A program made the position numbers and the translations under genes. Below, in pieces: positions 41,288 to 49,294 of a DNA stretch of 57,409 nucleotides. The notes below the pieces were generated by a model. That model had not been told where the DNA came from, made no database searches, and saw only the letters and a program-made list of their open reading frames with translations. Positions within the stretch are counted from its first letter, which is position 1. Each line of letters begins with the position of its first letter. The stretch comes from TMED14 sp964475135. GTDB taxonomy: Bacteria; Bacteroidota; Bacteroidia; Flavobacteriales; Schleiferiaceae. The DNA is taken from NCBI GenBank assembly GCA_964475135.1, contig CAYYWL010000008.1, positions 1 to 57,409 on the forward strand, read 5' to 3'.

Positions 41288-42534
41288 CAAGCGGACACTT
41301 CCACGTCGAGTACCGTGCCGACCGCACAGCCTTGACGAGGCCACGAAGGCACGTTGACTCCGAGCGAGGCGGTGCCTGACTGCTCACCTTCTACATTGAA
41401 CAGGGTAAAGTCAGCGGGACTCCCAATGTTTACAGTCACAGAACCCAGGCCAAACAAGGAGCGTGGGCGGTGCGCCACTGCTTCGACCCAAGCCTCAAGG
41501 GCAGTGCGGTCCGACCGTACCGCGCAGTACCACGAAAAGCACTGCTCAATGGTAGTAGCTCCAAAGCTTGCGCTGCCCCATTCGCAATTCTTCAGTTCGT
41601 GATCCATGGGATCATGGTCGCTCACGATCAAATCGATGGTGCCATCTAGTACACCTTCCCACAACGCTTGCTGGTCCGCGCTGCTGCGCAAGGGGGGCAT
41701 GAGCTTTACGGCGGTGTCGTAGGATTCGATGTCGGAATCGGTACCGACTAAATTGGCAATGGCTACGTCGGCAGACACGTCGAGGCCCCGAGCTTTTGCC
41801 TCGCGCAGCATTGCGACACTTTCAGCGCACGAAATCCCCGAAAGGTGCAGTCCTCCACCCGCATATTCAGCGATTGCGAGGTCGCGCTGCACGCGGATGG
41901 TTTCAGCTAGGGGTGGAATCGGAGCCATTCCCGACTTCAGTGCCGAAAGCCCTTCGTGTGCGACGCCGGTTGGGCAGAGGTTACGCTCCATGGGGAAGCT
42001 CCACACCCGAGCGTCAAGTCCTTGGGCATACTCGAGGGCCAGCTGCAGCGTGTGGGGGCGATCTAAGGGGTGCTTGTCGTCCGAAAAGGCTAAGGCTCCA
42101 GCTGATCGCATGTCCGCAAGTTCTGCGAGTTTTTCACCGTTTAGGCCTTGGGTAAGGGCCCCGACGGGAATCCACACCACGTGAGAAAACTCCGGAAGGG
42201 CTTCGATAGCTGGCCGGTTGTCGCGTGCGGGTAGGGTCGAGGGCATCAATGCTACATGGGTAAATCCTCCACGCAGAGCTGCTGCGGCAAGTGAATCGTA
42301 GGTCTCGCGTTCTTCGTGTCCCGGAGCCCCGCTGCGGGCCCGACCGTCAATCCACCCTGGGCTCAGCATCATTCCTTGTGCCCAAGCTACCTCAGGCGCG
42401 CCCTTGAGGGTCCCTGGGCTATCTATGGCCTGAATCTGTCCGTCTTTAATAAAAAGATCCACGGTCTGACCGTGAAAAGGTGACCGAGGATCCACCACGT
42501 GTATGCTCGGCAGAATGAATGCGTTTTGAGTCAT
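41284..42534 (-). CDS. Dihydroorotase-like amidohydrolase, probably lacking the HxH metal ligands
   Basis: The 416-residue protein has the composite amidohydrolase architecture of PyrC/AllB: VDLFIKDGQIQAID, then LSPGWIDGRARSGAPGHEERETYDSL, LSGISCAESVAMLREAKARG and the late SDHDPMDHELK. In active dihydroorotases the strand after GxxD reads HxH; here it reads GRARSG, so both histidines are missing. The conserved aspartate of the late SDH is present. Such divergent copies occur in Bacteroidota and may be non-catalytic or altered in function. ATG at 42534 is chosen; TACATTTG lies 9 nt upstream. Confidence 0.85.
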   Translation of the reverse strand: MTQNAFILPSIHVVDPRSPFHGQTVDLFIKDGQIQAIDSPGTLKGAPEVAWAQGMMLSPGWIDGRARSGAPGHEERETYDSLAAAALRGGFTHVALMPSTLPARDNRPAIEALPEFSHVVWIPVGALTQGLNGEKLAELADMRSAGALAFSDDKHPLDRPHTLQLALEYAQGLDARVWSFPMERNLCPTGVAHEGLSALKSGMAPIPPLAETIRVQRDLAIAEYAGGGLHLSGISCAESVAMLREAKARGLDVSADVAIANLVGTDSDIESYDTAVKLMPPLRSSADQQALWEGVLDGTIDLIVSDHDPMDHELKNCEWGSASFGATTIEQCFSWYCAVRSDRTALEAWVEAVAHRPRSLFGLGSVTVNIGSPADFTLFNVEGEQSGTASLGVNVPSWPRQGCAVGTVLDVEVSAC

Positions 42535-42543
42535 AGCCGAGCA

Positions 42544-42551
42544 CAAATGTA
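42544..42551 (-). promoter_or_regulatory. -7 box TACATTTG for the dihydroorotase-like gene
   Basis: Exact match on the minus strand, ending 9 nt before the ATG, leaving at most a few leader bases. Confidence 0.6.
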
Positions 42552-42574
42552 GTTTTTTTTTGGGAGGCGCTCTC

Positions 42575-42582
42575 TAATTTTG
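42575..42582 (+). promoter_or_regulatory. -7 box TAATTTTG for tRNA-Pro
   Basis: Exact TAnnTTTG match ending 11 nt before the first base of the mature tRNA. Confidence 0.6.
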
Positions 42583-42593
42583 TGCCACCATCA

Positions 42594-42666
42594 CGGGATG
42601 TGGCGCAGTTGGTAGCGCACTACGTTCGGGACGTAGGGGTCGCTGGTTCAAGTCCAGTCATCCCGA
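42594..42666 (+). tRNA. tRNA-Pro (anticodon CGG)
   Basis: A complete 73-nt cloverleaf folds by eye. The acceptor stem is CGGGATG with CATCCCG. The D arm is GCGC-loop-GCGC. The anticodon stem CTACG/CGTAG encloses loop TTCGGGA, with CGG at positions 34-36 reading CCG proline codons. The variable loop is GGGTC and the T arm is GCTGG-TTCAAGT-CCAGT, with discriminator A. CCA is not encoded. It has its own promoter box and an intrinsic terminator directly downstream. Confidence 0.96.
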
Positions 42667-42670
42667 CTGC

Positions 42671-42698
42671 AAAAGCCCCGGTTCTCGCTGGGGCTTTT
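42671..42698 (+). terminator. Intrinsic terminator after tRNA-Pro
   Basis: AAAAGCCCC and GGGGCTTTT form a 9-bp stem with a 10-nt loop, 5 nt after the tRNA. Confidence 0.9.
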
Positions 42699-42712
42699 CC
42701 AAGTTCAACACT

Positions 42713-42720
42713 TATTTTTG
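42713..42720 (+). promoter_or_regulatory. -7 box TATTTTTG for the PDZ protein gene
   Basis: Exact TAnnTTTG match with a 28-nt A/C-rich leader to the ATG, so this gene is not leaderless. Confidence 0.65.
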
Positions 42721-42748
42721 ACGGCATACACATCAAACTACTGCAGCT

Positions 42749-43342
42749 ATGAAATCGGAACTCGTACTACTGACACTGCTTCTGTCATTCGGAGTATCTG
42801 CCCAAGATGCACCACAGGTGCTCATTGAAAAGCGTATCATGGTCATTAAAGACGGTCAACAGTTCCAAGGGTCCCCAGACAGCGTACTGCGTCACTTTGG
42901 CATCAATTTGGACTCGCTACCTGTGGACAACGCAATTACCTTTCGAAGCAGGGGCGGTGAGGATCAAGCCCGACTTCTATTTAGCAACATTTCTAGTGAT
43001 TCGAAGCCCCGTCTCGGAGTTCAAATAACCAAAATTGACGGGGTTCAAGGACTCACCGTTCAAGCAGTAGAACCGGTCAGTACCGCCGCGGCTATCGGTC
43101 TCAACGTTGGGGATGTCATTGCGACCGTCAACGGTCAACCAATTCGAGAACCCAAGGCACTCGTGGATTTAGTACAAGCATTAGGTGTTGGCGATAAGGT
43201 AGAAATTGTGTTCCGCCGAGATGGGGTAAAAAAGAAGGTTCAAGGCTACCTGATTCCTTCGGGTTCATTGGGTTTGCCACAAATACCGGACGGCCCATTG
43301 CGCATTCGCATTGATCGGGATACCGAAACGCGTGAATTTTAA
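42749..43342 (+). CDS. Exported PDZ-domain protein
   Basis: The 197-residue protein has a signal peptide (LLTLLLSFGVSAQ) and a single PDZ domain near residues 90-170. PRLGVQITKIDGVQGLTVQAV, the ligand-groove segment STAAAIGLNVGDVIATVNGQPI and KVEIVFRRDGVKKKV are typical. There is no protease domain, so it probably acts as a periplasmic adaptor or scaffold. It is monocistronic, with its own promoter and a terminator 6 bp after the stop. Partners are unknown. Confidence 0.8.
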   Translation: MKSELVLLTLLLSFGVSAQDAPQVLIEKRIMVIKDGQQFQGSPDSVLRHFGINLDSLPVDNAITFRSRGGEDQARLLFSNISSDSKPRLGVQITKIDGVQGLTVQAVEPVSTAAAIGLNVGDVIATVNGQPIREPKALVDLVQALGVGDKVEIVFRRDGVKKKVQGYLIPSGSLGLPQIPDGPLRIRIDRDTETREF

Positions 43343-43348
43343 TCGAAG

Positions 43349-43371
43349 CCGGGTTGCGCCCGGCTTTTTTA
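43349..43371 (+). terminator. Intrinsic terminator after the PDZ protein gene
   Basis: GCCGGG-TTGCG-CCCGGC is followed by six T residues. Confidence 0.9.
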
Positions 43372-43377
43372 ATCACT

Positions 43378-43407
43378 TGCCCTATTAAATGTTTAAACAT
43401 ATATTTG
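43378..43407 (+). promoter_or_regulatory. Pirin gene promoter TTG-N19-TATATTTG with ATGTTTAAACAT palindrome
   Basis: TTG (43378-43380), a 19-nt spacer and TATATTTG (43400-43407) match the phylum consensus exactly. The 12-bp perfect palindrome ATGTTTAAACAT (43389-43400) fills the end of the spacer and touches the -7 box, an ideal repressor position. The box ends 4 nt before the ATG. Confidence 0.8.
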
Positions 43408-43411
43408 CAGT

Positions 43412-44292
43412 ATGAAAACCATTCTTCATCTGTCTTCGACGCGCGGAACAGCCGATCACGGTTGGCTAAAAACTGCGCACACCTTCTCATTTGCTGGCTA
43501 CTACAATCCCGAGCGCGTTCATTATGGCGTTCTGCGCGTGCTCAATGACGACTGGATTGCTGGAGGAACCGGATTTGGCAAGCACCCGCACGACAACATG
43601 GAAATCGTGACGATTCCGTTGACCGGAGCACTGGAGCACCAAGATTCAATGGGCAACAAAGAAGTGCTTCGAATGGGTGAAGTGCAGGCGATGAGTGCAG
43701 GTACGGGTGTGTTCCATTCCGAATACAACGCGAGTGCCACCGAGCCTTGCTCGCTGCTCCAAATTTGGATCATCCCTGANNNNNNNNNNNNNNNNNNNNN
43801 NNNNNNNNNNNNNNNNNNNNNNNNNNNNNNNNNNNNNNNNNNNNNNNNNNNNNNNNNNNNNNNNNNNNNNNNNNNNNNNACAACGCGAGTGCCACCGAGC
43901 CTTGCTCGCTGCTCCAAATTTGGATCATCCCTGATCGCCGGGGCGTGGAACCTCGCTACGAGCAGCGCTACTACGACGTAGAAGCCCTGGGCAAAGAATG
44001 GCATACTGTAGTAAATCCAATGGGGCAGGGCGAAGCCATGCCTATTCACCAGCAGGCATGGTTTTCACTGACCAAAATTTCGGCAGGAACCGCGCGCAAC
44101 TACCGTTCAAAGCGCAGCGAAAACGGAGTCTACTTCTTTGTCATTGAAGGCACTGCTCACATTGCAGGTAGTGTACTTGAATCGCGCGATGGACTAGGCG
44201 TTTCAGAAGTCGATGAAGTGGAGGTAACTGCAACGACCGACTGCTTCATTTTGGCGATGGATGTGCCCCTTCGGCTCCCCGCTATAGCCTAA
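43412..44292 (+). CDS. Pirin family protein (contains a false assembly gap)
   Basis: After removing the 155-bp artefact the gene is 726 bp, encoding 241 residues of a bicupin pirin. GFGKHPHDNMEIVTIPLTG and GTGVFHSEYNAS supply the histidine and glutamate metal ligands of the N-terminal cupin; the C-terminal cupin (YFFVIEGTAHIAG) lacks metal ligands, as is normal. Bacterial pirins include quercetin 2,3-dioxygenases and redox or iron-sensing regulators; which applies here is unknown. The promoter has a palindromic candidate operator and predicts a leaderless message. ffh follows after 13 bp with its own -7 box. Confidence 0.92.
43725..43934. repeat. False assembly gap in the pirin gene: 100 N flanked by identical 55-bp copies
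   Basis: Bases 43725-43779 and 43880-43934 are identical around N 43780-43879. Collapsing them gives a continuous pirin protein. Confidence 0.93.
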
Positions 44293-44297
44293 CTTTG
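44290..44297 (+). promoter_or_regulatory. -7 box TAACTTTG for ffh
   Basis: Exact match overlapping the pirin stop codon and ending 8 nt before the ffh ATG. Confidence 0.55.
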
Positions 44298-44305
44298 CAG
44301 GGATC

Positions 44306-45637
44306 ATGTTTGAATCCCTAAGTGAAAAAATTGACTCCGCACTGCACCGGTTATCGGGGCGGAGCAAGATTACCGACATCAACATCGCCGAGGCGATCAA
44401 GGATATTCGCCGTGCACTCGTTGACGCGGACGTAAACTACAAGCTAGCCAAGGAATTTACCGACCGTGTCAAAGACCGGGCGATGGGCCAAGACGTACTC
44501 AAGTCGCTCGAGCCCGGCCAGTTGATGGTCAAGGTGGTGCGCGACGAGATGGCGGCCTTGATGGGTGGTTCCGCCACCGAAATCGCCAGCGGCAATGGTC
44601 TACACACCGTGCTAATGGCAGGCCTTCAAGGTTCGGGTAAGACGACGTTCACCGCGAAGTTGGGCAACCACCTCAAGCGCAAAAAGGGTCGTAAAGTCCT
44701 GCTCGCGGCAGCTGACGTCTACCGTCCCGCGGCGATTGATCAGCTCAAAACATTGGGCGAACAAATTGGAATCGAAGTATTTAGCCTTGAGGGCGAAAAA
44801 GATGCGGTTCGTATTGCTCGCGAAGCCCAGGCGTATGCCAAAACCAACGGTTTCAACTACCTCTTGATCGATACCGCGGGCCGACTCGCGGTTGACGAGG
44901 CCCTGATGCGCGAGATTGCTTCAATTCGAACGGCGACTTCGCCCGAAGAGATCCTCTTTGTCGTGGATTCCATGACCGGTCAAGATGCGGTCAACACGGC
45001 GAAGGCCTTTCACGACGTCCTCGACTACACGGGTGTAATTCTCACCAAACTCGATGGCGATACCCGCGGTGGTGCGGCCTTGAGCATTCGCCACGTCGTC
45101 CAAAAGCCCATTAAATTCATCGGAACCGGTGAAAAAATGGACGCCCTTGACGTCTTTCACCCCGACCGAATGGCCGACCGCATTCTCGGAATGGGCGACG
45201 TTATTTCGTTGGTTGAACGCGCTCAAGAGCAGTTTGACGTAGATCAAGCGCGCAAGCTCAACAAAAAAATTGCTACCAATAAATTCGGATTTGACGACTT
45301 TTTGGACCAGATCCAGCAGGTCAAAAAGATGGGCAATATGAAGGACCTCATGGGCATGATTCCGGGGGTAGGTAAGGCACTCAAAGGCATTGACATTCCC
45401 GACGACGCATTCAAGCACGTTGAGGCCATGATCCGATCAATGACCCCCGAAGAGCGAAGCAATCCAGGCATCATCAACGGAAGCCGTCGGGCGCGAATTG
45501 CCGCGGGCAGCGGCCGCAATGTGGCCGAACTCAACAAACTCATCAAGCAATTCGACGACATGAGCCGTGTGATGAAAATGATGCAGGGGCAGGGCGGACG
45601 CAGCCAGCTTATGTCCATGATGAACCGTATGCGCTGA
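44306..45637 (+). CDS. ffh: Signal recognition particle protein Ffh
   Basis: Ffh binds 4.5S RNA and signal sequences for co-translational membrane targeting. The 443-residue protein has the N domain (MFESLSEKIDSALHRLSG), then the GTPase motifs LQGSGKTTFTAKLG, DTAGRLAVDEALM and TKLDGDTRGGAAL. The methionine-rich M domain near the C-terminus includes GMIPGVGKAL and ends in a QLMSMMNRMR stretch. Length is normal. Its stop overlaps the folD start. Confidence 0.97.
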   Translation: MFESLSEKIDSALHRLSGRSKITDINIAEAIKDIRRALVDADVNYKLAKEFTDRVKDRAMGQDVLKSLEPGQLMVKVVRDEMAALMGGSATEIASGNGLHTVLMAGLQGSGKTTFTAKLGNHLKRKKGRKVLLAAADVYRPAAIDQLKTLGEQIGIEVFSLEGEKDAVRIAREAQAYAKTNGFNYLLIDTAGRLAVDEALMREIASIRTATSPEEILFVVDSMTGQDAVNTAKAFHDVLDYTGVILTKLDGDTRGGAALSIRHVVQKPIKFIGTGEKMDALDVFHPDRMADRILGMGDVISLVERAQEQFDVDQARKLNKKIATNKFGFDDFLDQIQQVKKMGNMKDLMGMIPGVGKALKGIDIPDDAFKHVEAMIRSMTPEERSNPGIINGSRRARIAAGSGRNVAELNKLIKQFDDMSRVMKMMQGQGGRSQLMSMMNRMR

Positions 45638-46485
45638 TGGCACTCATTCTCAGTGGCCGTGATGCCGCAACCGCATGGAAGTCATACATCCGAAAGGAAG
45701 TAGCAGGCCGCAGGGCTCAAGGTAAACGAGCTCCGCACCTCGCCGCCATTTTGGTGGGCGAAGATCCCGCGAGTCAGGCCTACGTGAGGGGCAAGGTTCG
45801 GGACTGCGAAGAGGTTGGGTTCAAATCGACCTTGATCACGCTTCCGGCCGAGGCCACCCAGCAAGAGCTTCAAAAGCACGTATCTGACCTAAACAGTAAT
45901 CCCGCGGTAGACGGATTCATTGTGCAGCTTCCGCTGCCGGCCCACCTGAATTCCGACGAAATTCTCTTATCGATCAATCCACTCAAAGACGTCGACGGTT
46001 TTCACCCTGAAAATGTCGGACGTATGGCGCTCGGCTTGCCCACCTACTTGCCGGCGACGCCCTACGGAATGCTGTTGCTCCTCGAACACTATGGACTTTC
46101 TCCGGAGGGCAAGCATGCGGTGGTCGTGGGACGAAGCAACATCGTGGGGTCTCCAATGAGCATCCTGCTGAGCCGCAATAGCAAAATGGGCAACGCGACC
46201 GTCACATTGGCGCACAGCCGGACGCCCAACCTCGCCGAGGTATGCCGCAGTGCAGACATCTTGGTGGCGGCCATTGGTAAAGCCAAGTTCATTACAGCTG
46301 ACATGGTGAAGCCGGGTAGTATTGTCCTTGACGTCGGAATCAACCGCGTGGACGGAAAACTCATCGGAGACGTTGATTTTGACGCCGTAGAGCCCATCGT
46401 TGGCGCGATTACCCCGGTCCCTGGAGGAGTCGGGCTGATGACACGCGTTGGATTGCTCATGAATACCCTGCATGCCGGCTCGTAA
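45637..46485 (+). CDS. folD: Methylenetetrahydrofolate dehydrogenase / cyclohydrolase
   Basis: FolD interconverts 5,10-methylene- and 10-formyl-tetrahydrofolate. The 282-residue protein has the signatures EDPASQAYVRGK, GFIVQLPLPAHLN and NPLKDVDGFHPEN. The NADP loop GRSNIVGSPMSILL follows, and the late segment is PVPGGVGLMTRVGLL. The catalytic lysine is in SQAYVRGK, although the usual tyrosine-to-lysine spacing (YVxxK) reads YVRGK, as expected. It overlaps ffh by one base and queE by 14 bp. Confidence 0.96.
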   Translation: MALILSGRDAATAWKSYIRKEVAGRRAQGKRAPHLAAILVGEDPASQAYVRGKVRDCEEVGFKSTLITLPAEATQQELQKHVSDLNSNPAVDGFIVQLPLPAHLNSDEILLSINPLKDVDGFHPENVGRMALGLPTYLPATPYGMLLLLEHYGLSPEGKHAVVVGRSNIVGSPMSILLSRNSKMGNATVTLAHSRTPNLAEVCRSADILVAAIGKAKFITADMVKPGSIVLDVGINRVDGKLIGDVDFDAVEPIVGAITPVPGGVGLMTRVGLLMNTLHAGS

Positions 46486-47080
46486 TACCGCACTTCCGCT
46501 CATGGAAGCATTTCGCACCGTACAGGGCGAAGGGGCGCATACGGGGCGCCCGTCGTTTTTTATGCGCATCGGCGGATGCGATGTCGGTTGCCACTGGTGC
46601 GACGTCAAAGAATCTTGGGATGCTCAAAAGCACCCGCTTACTTCTTTGGATGAATTGCTTGAACTACCTGGTAATCAGGATTCCATTGTAGTAATTACTG
46701 GTGGAGAGCCTCTTATGTGGGACATGGGCCCGCTGACCGAAGGGTTAAGGGCGCGTGGATTTAGGGTTCACCTCGAGACCAGTGGCGCCTACCCAGTGAC
46801 CGGAACATGGGACTGGGTCTGCCTTTCGCCCAAGAAAACTAAAGCGCCACTCGCTGAGTGGTACGCGCTCGCCAACGAGCTGAAGGTCATTATTTTCAAC
46901 GACGACGACTTCAAGTGGGCAGCTTCGCATGCCGCACAGTGCAGCGCTCAGGTCGAACTCTTTGTGCAGCCCGAATGGTCGCGAAGGGACCAGAACATCC
47001 CTAAAATCATCGATTTTCTCGAGAGCAATCCACAATGGCGCCTGGGATTGCAGACGCACAAGTACATTGGTATGCCCTAA
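46472..47080 (+). CDS. queE: 7-carboxy-7-deazaguanine synthase-like radical SAM protein
   Basis: QueE makes 7-carboxy-7-deazaguanine in the queuosine/preQ0 pathway. The 202-residue protein has FRTVQGEGAHTGRPSFFMRI near the N-terminus and GGCDVGCHWCD with the C-x3-C-x2-C cluster motif binding the 4Fe-4S cluster. It continues with VITGGEPLMWDM, HLETSGAYP and a C-terminal LQTHKYIGMP, all typical of Bacteroidota QueE. The start in folD is supported by the family's extra residues before QGEG. queC and queF were not seen in the window. Confidence 0.92.
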   Translation: MPARNTALPLMEAFRTVQGEGAHTGRPSFFMRIGGCDVGCHWCDVKESWDAQKHPLTSLDELLELPGNQDSIVVITGGEPLMWDMGPLTEGLRARGFRVHLETSGAYPVTGTWDWVCLSPKKTKAPLAEWYALANELKVIIFNDDDFKWAASHAAQCSAQVELFVQPEWSRRDQNIPKIIDFLESNPQWRLGLQTHKYIGMP

Positions 47081-47095
47081 GCGGTCGTTCGAAGC

Positions 47096-49294
47096 TTAAC
47101 GGGCTGAAATCTCGCGATCTACGCGCTCCACACCCTTCACGGACTTAAGGCGCTGAACAAGATCGCTCAAGTGGCTTCGGTCGGCAACGTGTACGCTTAC
47201 AGTGCCCTGAAAGACCCCGTCGCTTCCGTCGATGTGAAAAGCCCGAATATCAATCTGCATATCGCTCGAAATGATCTTAGTTAGCTTTAATATCAGGCCC
47301 TTAGAGTCAATACCTGAAAAGCGAAGCACCGCATTGAATCCTTGGCGGGAACCTCGGTTCCATTCGGCCTTTATCACGCGCTCAGCAAACTGACCCTGGA
47401 GCTTTACTGCATGCTTGCAGTCCGTACGGTGTACTTCTATACCATTTTCTTCAATAAATCCAAAAATTCCGTCGCCTTGAATCGGACGGCAGCAGTGCGC
47501 AAGACGGTGTTCAAGTACCACCTCGTCGGGGCCAAAAAGAACCATGTTTGAAGAACTTGGCACGTCCTTAACGGCACCCTCTTTGGATTTCGGGCGAAAC
47601 CTACGAAGGATGTACTGGTAAAATCCACCGCTGTCCTCGCGCAAAAAGTCCCGTAATCGCTCGCTATCGAGCTCACCCTTGCCAAACTTTAAGTAGAGTT
47701 CCTTTGGGTTGCGAACAGCAAAAAAGTTTAGCATTCGCTGCGTAGTGGACTGATTGAGCTCTATGTTAGCACGCTTGAGCATGCGCTCAAGGCGTGCTTT
47801 GCCTTCGAACTCTTGCGTTCGTGCACGGTCTCTAAAAAACGAACGCAATTTGGACTTCGCCTTGGGGGATGACACCCAGTCCAACCACGATTCCTGTGGA
47901 ATCTGTGTATCTGAACTAATAATCTGTACCTGATCACCATTTTGGAGCTGGTGGCTCAAGGCGACGAGTTGCCCGTTTACTTTGGCGCCCAATGTCTTCA
48001 TACCGAGGTCTGTATGGATCTCAAACGCGAAATCCAAGGGGCTGGATCGTTTGGGAAGCGTCACCATCTTACCCTGTGGAGTAAAGACAAAAATTTCGTC
48101 TGAAAACAGCTGAAGCTTAAACTGGTCTACAAACTCGACCGCGTTTTCGCTGTGACCCTCGACAACGTCGCGAATCCGTTCAATCCACGAATCGAGCGCG
48201 GCGCTTCCGGAACCGTCTTCTTTGTAGCGCCAATGGGCTGCATAGCCGCGTTCGGCCTCGTCGTCCATTCGCTTGGAACGGATTTGAATCTCAATCCAGT
48301 GCCCTTCTGGGCCCATCACCGTGATGTGCAGTGATTCGTATCCGTTGGCCTTCGGAGTCGTAACCCAGTCGCGCAATCGCCTTGGATTGGGTCTGTAGAT
48401 GGAGGTAATCAACGAATACACCCGCCAGATGTCTGACTTTTCGCGCTTGGGCGACGAATCTAAAATGATGCGCACGGCGTACTTATCGTACACCTCTTCA
48501 AACGGAACATTTTGGTTCTGCATCTTTCGGCGGATGCTAAACACACCCTTGTTTCGTCTCTTTAGAGAAAATGTGAAGCCCTCGGAATTCATCAGGTCTT
48601 CGAGCCCGTGTCCAAAGCGTTCTAGGTAGGCTCCATCATTCTCTTCGGCTTGAACAAGTTTCTCTTCAAGCTCTTCATAAACATCAGGTTCTAAGTATTT
48701 TAAGCTCAAATCCTCAAACTCTTGCTTGAAGGCATAAAGTCCCATGCGGTGGGCGAGTGGAGCAAAGATGTACATGGTCTCAGACGCAATCTTTAACTGC
48801 TTCGCGTGCGCCATGGAATCAAGTGTGCGCATGTTGTGAAGGCGATCCGCCATCTTGATCAGGACCACACGAACATCGTCGCTAATGCTCACCAAAAGCT
48901 TGCGAAAATTCTCGCTCTGCATTGAGGTTTGCATGTCAAAAATGCCCTGAATCTTGGTCAGACCTTCGACGATGTAGGCAACGTTGGAGCCAAACATTCG
49001 GTCGAGGTCGGCGCGCGTGTATTCGGAATCTTCGATTACATCGTGCATCAAGGCCGCGGCGATGGACTGAGCACCCAAGCCAATCTCTTGAGAAACAATC
49101 TGAGCCACCGCAAGAGGATGAGTGATGTAGGGCTCTCCGGACTTGCGCCGCACATCTTTGTGGGCGTCTTCGGCTACTTTGTACGCCTTTCGAATCAGTG
49201 CAAGGTCCTCTTTGTCCGCGCCCCGTTCGGTAGCGGATTTCAGGAGCGCCCGGTACTGGCTCCGTACAATTTTGGCGTAGTCTACTTGCTCCAT
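47096..49294 (-). CDS. Bifunctional (p)ppGpp synthetase/hydrolase (RSH family)
   Basis: The 732-residue protein has the RelA/SpoT layout. The HD hydrolase domain carries HPLAVAQIVSQEIG and ALMHDVIEDSEY with the HDxxED motif intact. The synthetase domain has RLRDWVTTPKANGYESLHITV. A TGS domain (FVFTPQGKMVTLPKRSSPLDF), a zinc-finger-like region (HRLAHCCRPIQGDGIFGF) and a C-terminal ACT domain follow. Both catalytic domains look complete, so it likely both makes and degrades ppGpp in the stringent response. ATG at 49294 is chosen and overlaps fahA by 13 bp. It ends 15 bp from convergent queE. Confidence 0.95.
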   Translation of the reverse strand: MEQVDYAKIVRSQYRALLKSATERGADKEDLALIRKAYKVAEDAHKDVRRKSGEPYITHPLAVAQIVSQEIGLGAQSIAAALMHDVIEDSEYTRADLDRMFGSNVAYIVEGLTKIQGIFDMQTSMQSENFRKLLVSISDDVRVVLIKMADRLHNMRTLDSMAHAKQLKIASETMYIFAPLAHRMGLYAFKQEFEDLSLKYLEPDVYEELEEKLVQAEENDGAYLERFGHGLEDLMNSEGFTFSLKRRNKGVFSIRRKMQNQNVPFEEVYDKYAVRIILDSSPKREKSDIWRVYSLITSIYRPNPRRLRDWVTTPKANGYESLHITVMGPEGHWIEIQIRSKRMDDEAERGYAAHWRYKEDGSGSAALDSWIERIRDVVEGHSENAVEFVDQFKLQLFSDEIFVFTPQGKMVTLPKRSSPLDFAFEIHTDLGMKTLGAKVNGQLVALSHQLQNGDQVQIISSDTQIPQESWLDWVSSPKAKSKLRSFFRDRARTQEFEGKARLERMLKRANIELNQSTTQRMLNFFAVRNPKELYLKFGKGELDSERLRDFLREDSGGFYQYILRRFRPKSKEGAVKDVPSSSNMVLFGPDEVVLEHRLAHCCRPIQGDGIFGFIEENGIEVHRTDCKHAVKLQGQFAERVIKAEWNRGSRQGFNAVLRFSGIDSKGLILKLTKIISSDMQIDIRAFHIDGSDGVFQGTVSVHVADRSHLSDLVQRLKSVKGVERVDREISAR

